DNA of 64,000 nucleotides from Pseudophaeomoniella oleicola (taxonomy: Eukaryota; Ascomycota; Eurotiomycetes; Phaeomoniellales; Phaeomoniellaceae). A program made the translations under genes and the position numbers. The stretch is taken from positions 310,001 to 374,000 of the forward strand of contig QWDQ01000004.1 of the NCBI GenBank assembly GCA_003868215.1, written 5' to 3'. Numbering within the stretch: the first letter of the stretch is position 1; each line of letters opens with the position of its first letter. Below, piece by piece: positions 56,930-64,000 of the stretch. The notes below the pieces were generated by a model. It was given only the letters and a program-made list of their open reading frames with translations. It had not been told where the DNA came from and ran no database searches.

Positions 56930-58491
56930 ATGACGCACTGGCAACTTCTTCCATTCGAGATAAGGCTTGAGATTCTGAAATTGGTAGCGGAGAGCCCTTA
57001 TACTAACAGGGTCGATGGACCGAAGCGAAAGCTGCTAAGTGTCTACGCCATGGTTTCTAAGGAATGGCTTGCAGTCTTCGGGGAGCAGATTCATCGCCGT
57101 TTGGTATTAAGTCAAGATTGTTTGACTCGGTTCAACAATGTCATTAGCCGACAGAAAGATTTGATAGAGCATATCTGGCTTCGACTAACGCTGCCAACGT
57201 ATACTTGTCGCAATTGCAACAGAGGGGAATCACAGGATGAGCAACTCGAGAATGAAGAGATTATTCGAAAGGCTATATACAAACTTTTCACTATACTAAG
57301 TTTTTGGAAAAGAGATAGCTCTTGGAGAAGTAGAACACTACTCCTAGAGATCAGTGTCCATTCCCTCGGCGACGGCAGACATGCTTTCAAGAACTACGAT
57401 TTCGAGAAGGATGAAGACCTAGAGGCCTCTACGCCCTACGATCTGCCAAATGACATACACAGCGATCACTCGCTTGACTCTGCAGATATAAATCGCCTTT
57501 TTGGGTCTATCATCAACCCTGAGTGGCATTGTCGACTTCCTAAAGCTCCCATCGTAACGAGCTTCCTTGTACGTCGACAAAGCCGTCGTATATGGCACCA
57601 ACCAGCGTTCCATCAAATTCTGCCGAGCCTGCCCAAGCTCGAGCAACTACACTTTGAATCTTGGCAGTTACCACTCGAAAGGCTTCAATTCTGTCAGAAT
57701 CTATGTAGGTCCCCTGAAAAAGGGGAATTCGAATAAGGCGAGACTGATAGAAGTATGTGACAGGTTACGAAGAGATGATCAAGACACTCTTACCAAGTAC
57801 ACTTAGAAGTCTCATTCTCTTCGAAGACTTCAACGAGAACTTTCAAGATATCTTATGGAAACAGTTATTTCAGTTGCCTGCCGATGAGGCAGATCGACTT
57901 TCTTTAGCCATAGCTCTGGCTCAAGCTAGTCTTAACCTCGAGAGGCTTTATGCTTCTTTTATTATCGAAGCAAACGATTTCTTTTGCGCTTGTAAGACAA
58001 ACTGGACCTGGAAAAATCTTTCGTCTTTACATTTGACATCATCACTATTTGATCCCCTCAACATCCACGATACTGACAAGGTCAATGACATGCTGGATAC
58101 TGCAGCTTCTGTGGCAATGACTAGTATGCCAAAGCTCCGGAAAATGGAAACCTGGAATGCCGGAAAGCAAAAGGCTTGCGTTTTCCGATTTCACATGACC
58201 ACAGATTGTGCGTATATCACTTGGCATGGCGGTATTTCGCCTCTACCAATCCAGTCGCGCGTGATCGAAAGCTGGCGGAAAGTCGCACATGAGCAGCTTT
58301 CTTTACAGGTGAGAATGTACCATATTGACATTGTCGATGAGCTTCGGTCGTATGGCGACGCTATCCAGTGTCTGGAGTTGGATCAGGGGATCCTTCATCC
58401 ACGTTCGTTGCGTCAGATACAAATGGAAGGCAGGATATCTTTCTCGTCGCGTGATATGTTTGCTCAATACGGATTTTCTCTATATACATGA
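56930..58491 (+). CDS. F-box-like protein of a fungal family (DUF6546-like)
   Basis: This is a predicted 500-aa protein from exons 56930-57704 and 57764-58491, with a 59-bp intron (GTAGGT...ACAG) joining FCQNLC to YEEMIK. The N-terminus HWQLLPFEIRLEILKLVAE is an F-box-like helix pair, usually the Skp1 contact in SCF ubiquitin ligases. The remainder resembles the long, Leu- and Trp-rich fungal proteins with a C-terminal domain often labelled DUF6546, including WRSRTLLLEISVHS and a late MTTDCAYITWHGG block. The substrate is unknown. ATG 56930 is placed just before the F-box; the open frame also extends upstream to an ATG at 56753 (MPWKTSDVF). Confidence 0.78.
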
Positions 58492-61400
58492 TGATCAAAA
58501 TCACCTCTTATGTCGGCCTCTTCATCTGTGCCTGCATATGTTCCACTTGGGTCTATGTAATTGATGCGATAATGAGGGATTAAACAGATATCTCAAGGTT
58601 CGGATGGTAAGGAACCTATCTTCCCCAATACCATACAGTATCAATCCCGAAACAAAATCAATATGTGGAATGGAAAGTGATGCCGCGCAACGATCACGTG
58701 ACAGTTGTTATGACGTTACTTCTCAATGCGTTCATCGGCGTGGACGAAATTTCAGAACGTCAACAGCGCCCTTGTATGGCTGTCCAAGTTGCAGATCACT
58801 TTCAGCTTCGGTACCTCATGGTACCCCTGTCACCTTTTATTCTAGTGATCGGCTCGATCTAGTGTTGAATTTATTCCGACAGCCTTACATGAGAGCGATA
58901 TGACGCCAAAGGGTTCCAGGGGTGGTTCTGAACCTGGAGGGGGCCACTTCTTTATCTACTACGTATGTTATATTACGCTGAGTAGCTGAAAAGGCGATTT
59001 GCAAGCCCCAGCGAGTCAGAAACAGTAACCGAGGACTCCTCCCAAACGTCAAGAAAACACATGGTATGATGAGACTCTCGGTCACTCGTTGGACCCATTG
59101 CAAGATCATCAATTCCTGAGGTGTTCTGACGATCCTGATTTCACTTTCGCCAGTCGTTGACTGCTAACCTATTCATCATATTCGATGAATGATTGCTCTG
59201 GGTTAAGATATGCATCACTCGAGGTATCGAATCGTTGCATAGTGGCAAGCCCGGGGATGCCAATAGATGACAACATCTGAACCAACTTGCCGATCGCCAG
59301 CACATTACCTAGCCCTGCACGATGATGGCATTGAGGCTAGCCAAGGGCGTGTTCTCTACAACGTCGCATCCCTTTCGTCGGTTAATCAACCAGTTGATTG
59401 TCTTCTCCGTCGACCTGTAACCTCGAGTCCCCCTTCATCCTCAAACGCGACATTTTGCTGATCCGCCTTCTACGTGATCGTCTAGTCTTCGTCTCATTCG
59501 CGATAAGCACGAGGTCGCTATGGTCTGACCGGAATGACTTCATGTCGATATCGAGTGTGATCGGGATCGAAGTCCAATGTCTGCGTCCCATTTTTCAGGG
59601 TTCAGGACACGAAGTATTGAATTCTAAGTCGTGGCGCTTGCCGTCATAAGATTTCAGCTGATACAACCTCGTATCATCCATCTCCAGAATGGGAGCTCAT
59701 TGACTTGCCTTGACCCCAAACAACCTCGTCTCGTTATAGACCGGCAGCTGTCCTAAAAGGCGCGATCGAAGCCAATAATTCGCCTGTCTGTCGCGTCGAG
59801 TAAACAATGATCAATGCTCCAGATCTCACTTTAGGTCAAATCCAATTACAGCTTTTCTCTCTATGTTTTTCACACTACAGTGACCTAACCAACAATGACA
59901 GCCATACATCGACTGCCCCTCGTCAGGACGTTCTAGCTCATCAATCCACTTCGCTCTCGATTTCTGTCTCATTTGTCGTCCAGTCATTGCCACCATGTGT
60001 CTACCCATACGGCATTTTGTCGTGCTTGGTTGAAGCCATTCTGTAAATGGCATCAATCCACGTTGATTGAAGCAATTTTCTACTACTTAATATGTAGTGT
60101 CTTGACGTGGATAACTGACACGCCGACTGACCGTATCACTCCATGTATCTGTTTGGCATTGAATGCATCTGTGCGATCATCCAAGCTGACCAGCAACACC
60201 GTTATTTCTTCGTGAATGACATGCTCTGGGTTTCCTATGCTTGAGTGCTTCCCAATGTCGTCCTATCTCCCACTTTTTGCAGGCTGTCCTCTTCTGGTAA
60301 TTTGCTTTTGTCGCCAGGGTGACTACATTTGATCCAATCCACGGACTCAAGCTTACCTGCATTTCGTCCATCTACCAAGCTGATCCCCGTGACATGATTG
60401 CGCAGCCTTCCTATGAGTGCCAACGATACTTGGCTTTATACGGCAACGGCAATCTCCCAGGGTCCTGGCTCACGTGTTGACTTCCGACTGCAGAACTCCA
60501 ACTAGCAATGATTCCAAACGAGATGGCTAGTCCACAGGTTTGATGCCTGCAAGTTTGAATCTCATCTGATGCAGAACCCTAGGAGTATGCTTTGAACAAC
60601 TACAACGGCTAAACCTGCTCCCTATGTCCCCAGTGGATCTCTGGATCCGGAAAGCAGTTACGTTGTTGAGATTTAAACTATCTAACAAGGCGCCTTTCTA
60701 TTCAGCAGACCCTACGGGTCCATCCGAGTACCCATCCGAGACTCAGTATCTCGACGGAACCGCCCATAGACGACACAGAAGGGCTTGAGAATAAGGACGG
60801 ATATGGAGATTACGAGGGGAATGAAGGACCTGAAGACGCGGGCGATATAGTAGATGGCACTATCGAGAGCTTCATAGACGACAATAGCGCCGAGGGGTCA
60901 CAAGATGTCCGGTACTCTCAGAAGGGTAAGTCTTTGAGGTATACATGTCGCTGACGGGCATGCACATGACCGAGGACAACAAGGAAGGGCATGAGGAGCA
61001 TGCGGAAACGGCCGATACGCTTCGTGCGGAGGTAGCGATTGATGTCCATACAATCTATCCCACATGAATTCCTGCTCTGGGCGTCGTTCAAGCGGCTGTG
61101 CCTCACTTGGAGAAAATTGAGAATGATCTTCATCTTGACACATGCATCATTTGAGAGTAGTTGTCTGCCTACCTATCTACCTTGGTAGACATATTTGCAC
61201 GCCATCAGCGAGATTGTCCAGACCGAGCCGTTATTCCATTTCCAAATCCTTGGAAATGGAATAGACATCGAACTTCTTTTCTATTCACGTCTCCGTAGCC
61301 ATCCAGATCGTACCTTATGTTGTCTTCTTGGCCGATTCCTATGACAGATGCAATTCTGTCTACACCAGTATTATGACGAGGGCATCATGGAGAAAGGTGA

Positions 61401-61855
61401 GCTCGATGTTGTAACGCGGCGATGAGCTGGCTTGGCACGGTGCGGCCGCGCAACCTGACGCGCCTCTTCTTTCCAGTTTCAGTAATCTCTTCAGTCAAGC
61501 GCGTCACTAGCGCGCGGAACCCACCAACTAAAGCACCACTTACCCAACCTCCCGCAAATCTGGCCAACGTCGTGAATGTGGTACAATTCCAATCACACAA
61601 GCATACCAGCCACTGTCGACTACAATCAGTTTCTTTGATAGAGGTGAATCTCACTTCTTTGCGCATCACACAACAGCACTTACGTTCACTGGCAGCTCCA
61701 ACCCGCATTAACGGGTTAGGAGTCTGCTGTTGAGCTGGATATTCAGATCACCGCTTCAGAATGATTTAACAACGTAACGACGAACTTCGATCTTACTAAC
61801 GACAAACACAGCATATTGCGATAACGGTCAGGATATTTGGACTGTTGAGATCACC
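58492..61855. other. Long gene-poor region, possibly decayed coding sequence
   Basis: This is 3.4 kb with many short open fragments on both strands and no joined gene. One fragment (60706-60925, listed separately) looks like a true exon. A 12-13 bp inverted repeat, CATTTCCAA...TTGGAAATG, lies near 61238-61262. The final 150 bp should hold the promoter of the Byr4-like gene. Confidence 0.35.
60706..60925 (+). other. Orphan exon-like fragment, acidic
   Basis: A frame bounded by TTCAG at 60701-60705 and by GTAAGT at 60926 reads through 73 codons. Its composition is strongly acidic (runs such as IDDTEGLENKDGYGDYEG and EDAGDIVDGTIESFIDDN). Splice-like borders at both ends and the biased composition suggest an exon. 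I could not find convincing partner exons, so it may be the remains of a lost gene. Confidence 0.35.
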
Positions 61856-64000
61856 ATGGAGCCGCTACAGCTAAAGAAGCGAGAACCAGGCACAGGATCG
61901 ATTGAAAATTGGGATGACGACGCCGATTTTGAAGTGTTTGATGATTTACCCCTCCGCGCCACATCTACAGCAACATCAGTTGCAAGCTCCTCGCATCCAC
62001 ACCATCGTGACTCTTTGTCATCCCGTTTTTCAAGATCAGAACTGGAATCAAACCATGGAGATGAAGACTGGCAAGTCCTGGTTGACGAGGATAAGGCAAA
62101 CACACAAGATGCAATCGCGGCGGTGAAAGCGAAAGGCATTCCTATTCCAGAAAGCGTTCCAGCGTCGGCGCTTGTTGGCGGCACAATTAGACGGCTAGGA
62201 GGGAAGAAGATACAAAAGGCAATGGGCGACGATTGGTCTGAGGACCTTGACTTTCCTGGTGCAGGTGGGGAACTCAAGCTTGCAAAAGCGGACGAAAAGG
62301 ACTTTGCAGAATCACTCCGACAGATCAGCGCAGCATTCAAGCATCAGAGTCCGGAGGGACCCCGAAAGGTCCAAAACATGGACGATAAAACCATCACGCC
62401 AAAGATAATCCCTTCCTTGATCAATTTAGACGCTTTCAAAGACAATGATGACGATGATGGCTTTGATGATGTCCCGACAATCAAGGTTCAAAAGTCTCGT
62501 CAGAAATTGGCGACCCCTGCACCAAAGCTTCAACTTTCTACTGATGAGAACATCGAGGACGATCTTGAACTTCCGAATGACGGCAAGCTGACCCTTTCAA
62601 AGCGTCGAGAAGTGCCACGTACGCCTTATCAAGACGACGAAATTGATCTTGAATGGGCCGAAGGCAGCCTCGGTACGCGTCATGGAGGGACCAGACGGGA
62701 GGGACCATCTGGACGCAGCTCGTCCATCTCTGTCCTTAGTCCTAGTGTGTCTAGTTGCTTGACTGGTGAGAGCGAGGATGAAGGTCTGGATGGACTGGTT
62801 TTTCCCAATGGACCTCTTAAATTCGACGACGCTCTTAAGAAGAGAATAGAGACTGCTTCGCCGGATCCCGCCAATTATTCAGGAGAGAAGCAGGCTGCAA
62901 AGCGGGCAGCAGCGAAGGAAGATTTCTTCTCCGGCATCGAGATTGGAGATGGAGACGTCTTCGATGCTGGAAAGCTCACGTTGAATAAGAACGTAAAACA
63001 CAAAGTCGAGAGACAAAAGAGCCCTACAAGGAAAATCCAAACGACTGTCACCTTCACCAGCAAACTGTCTGCCACCCAAATGAGCTCTACTCGCATTCCT
63101 AGATTCCATCATGGACTCGAACGCCCCCGATCAACATTGGAGCCTGTGTCTGAAAGCGGTCAACCTGTATCTCGGTTCAGACGACCTGAATCACGACTCG
63201 GCCACTCGGCGCATTCGTCCGTATCCAGTATCCCAGCACCCTCAACCCCATCAACACCTTCAACGCCAAGTCGTAGAGGCCTTAACACTGCGCCATCTCG
63301 GGATTCCCTCCGGCGTGAACCCCCAACCACCACCGGCCCACAACTTCTTCGATCGAAAAGATCCATGCCTGCTATGCGTGTGCAGTCACCTACTAAGAAT
63401 CCTTATCCACGCCCACCTTCCAGGACCGAAGGAGGCGGCAGTCGTCTACATGTCTCTCGCCCCAAGACGCCAACCACTGAGAGGTCAGAGTCCCGATTAG
63501 AAGCCCTACGCCGACCACCTGTACCATTCTTACCTGCCGGATCCTCCTCTGGCCAATCCCAGCACATTAGTATCAAGTCTACGCGTTATCTCCGGAGGCA
63601 TGATTCTGATGGGTCCGTTGAGGGTTTACAACATGGCCCGAGACCCACATCAAGGCTCGGCAGACCCGAAACGCCTGGCTATCGCAAAGACATGGCTGCT
63701 GCAGAGCTGGCTGCCAATGCAAAGCGTCCCATCACTCGACCTGCGAAGCGGAGAAACTACGGCGATGGTACCGAGTTAGACATCTTTGATGATCTACCAA
63801 CCTCAGCAACTCTTGAAAACCGCTATACCAAACAACCAACACAGAGAGGTCACCAACCGCGGAGTCTACGTAACAAACTGGGACAGTCATTTGCAAATCC
63901 ATCGGTGTCGTCGATCGCCACTAGCAGAACTGAAACTCCGATGCCCTCAACACCAAGGAGTCCTGTCAAACAAGAAAATGTGCCTAGGTTTGCCAGAGAT
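61856..64000 (+). CDS. Byr4/Bfa1-type cytokinesis regulator, 5' part
   Basis: The frame is open for 715 codons from the ATG at 61856 to the window edge, so the gene is cut. The start MEPLQLKKREPG followed by IENWDDDADFEVFDDLPLR is the expected N-terminus of Byr4-type proteins, and a second copy of the module, GDGTELDIFDDLPTS, appears near residue 640. Between them the chain is disordered and Ser/Pro/Arg-rich with acidic patches. In fission yeast Byr4 holds the GAP Cdc16 on the spindle pole body and restrains the GTPase Spg1 in the septation initiation network; budding yeast Bfa1 with Bub2 is the counterpart. The C-terminal GAP-binding region lies outside the window. A short 5' exon upstream is possible. 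Confidence 0.87.
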   Translation, partial: MEPLQLKKREPGTGSIENWDDDADFEVFDDLPLRATSTATSVASSSHPHHRDSLSSRFSRSELESNHGDEDWQVLVDEDKANTQDAIAAVKAKGIPIPESVPASALVGGTIRRLGGKKIQKAMGDDWSEDLDFPGAGGELKLAKADEKDFAESLRQISAAFKHQSPEGPRKVQNMDDKTITPKIIPSLINLDAFKDNDDDDGFDDVPTIKVQKSRQKLATPAPKLQLSTDENIEDDLELPNDGKLTLSKRREVPRTPYQDDEIDLEWAEGSLGTRHGGTRREGPSGRSSSISVLSPSVSSCLTGESEDEGLDGLVFPNGPLKFDDALKKRIETASPDPANYSGEKQAAKRAAAKEDFFSGIEIGDGDVFDAGKLTLNKNVKHKVERQKSPTRKIQTTVTFTSKLSATQMSSTRIPRFHHGLERPRSTLEPVSESGQPVSRFRRPESRLGHSAHSSVSSIPAPSTPSTPSTPSRRGLNTAPSRDSLRREPPTTTGPQLLRSKRSMPAMRVQSPTKNPYPRPPSRTEGGGSRLHVSRPKTPTTERSESRLEALRRPPVPFLPAGSSSGQSQHISIKSTRYLRRHDSDGSVEGLQHGPRPTSRLGRPETPGYRKDMAAAELAANAKRPITRPAKRRNYGDGTELDIFDDLPTSATLENRYTKQPTQRGHQPRSLRNKLGQSFANPSVSSIATSRTETPMPSTPRSPVKQENVPRFARD

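Noticed and set aside
61385-61733. Overlapping plus and minus frames of about 105 codons
   Set aside because: Both strands are open over the same bases and neither has family features; probably chance in a GC-richer stretch.

Overview
The window is nuclear DNA of a filamentous ascomycete (Pezizomycotina). The evidence is short spliceosomal introns (mostly 41-130 bp, GT...AG, often a CTGAC or CTAAC-like branch site just before the acceptor), an ABC-A and a PDR-type ABC transporter, a fungal Zn2Cys6 regulator, a Byr4-type mitotic-exit scaffold, a Cog2 Golgi tether subunit and a nuclear-encoded mitochondrial L1 ribosomal protein. The genus cannot be fixed from sequence alone. I see no rRNA, tRNA, CRISPR array, or intact or clearly degraded transposon. 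Exon joins were made by eye, so splice coordinates are predictions.

Layout. 0.3-7.4 kb is an accessory block: a divergent Ser/Thr kinase and a CorA-like membrane protein on the minus strand, bracketed by two related three-exon microgenes (288-807 minus, 7052-7389 plus). 9.5-24.7 kb carries membrane and secreted functions, all on the minus strand: a mitochondrial-type phospholipid scramblase, a full-size ABC-A transporter, a secreted type-B carboxylesterase and a full-size PDR (ABC-G) transporter. 24.7-32.3 kb is gene-poor, with one disordered hypothetical protein and a zinc alcohol dehydrogenase of the formaldehyde-dehydrogenase-like group. 32.3-36.6 kb is housekeeping: cytosolic GluRS divergent from mitochondrial L1, then Cog2.

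36.9-45.0 kb is the most interesting part: a solute-binding-like protein (Ca3427/NMT1-like fold), a dihydropyrimidinase/D-hydantoinase, a small membrane protein, an Asp/Glu/hydantoin racemase, a cytochrome P450 and an N-carbamoyl-D-amino-acid hydrolase. They are packed in alternating convergent and divergent pairs. The three enzymes hydantoinase, hydantoin racemase and D-carbamoylase are the complete set of the bacterial hydantoin (hyu) route, which converts racemic 5-substituted hydantoins to D-amino acids, CO2 and ammonia. Just beyond lie a PQ-loop membrane protein, a Zn2Cys6 regulator, a dienelactone-hydrolase-like enzyme and a DHA1-type MFS transporter, which may belong to the same cluster. 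I read 36.9-45.0 kb as a candidate fungal hydantoin or cyclic-ureide catabolic cluster.

52.6-61.9 kb is mostly intergenic, with a small conserved-looking 83-aa protein and an F-box-like protein. From 61.86 kb the 5' part of a Byr4/Bfa1-type cytokinesis checkpoint gene runs off the window. Short palindromes built on TACTACGTAGTA and on TAGGTACCTA recur in the intergenic stretches.
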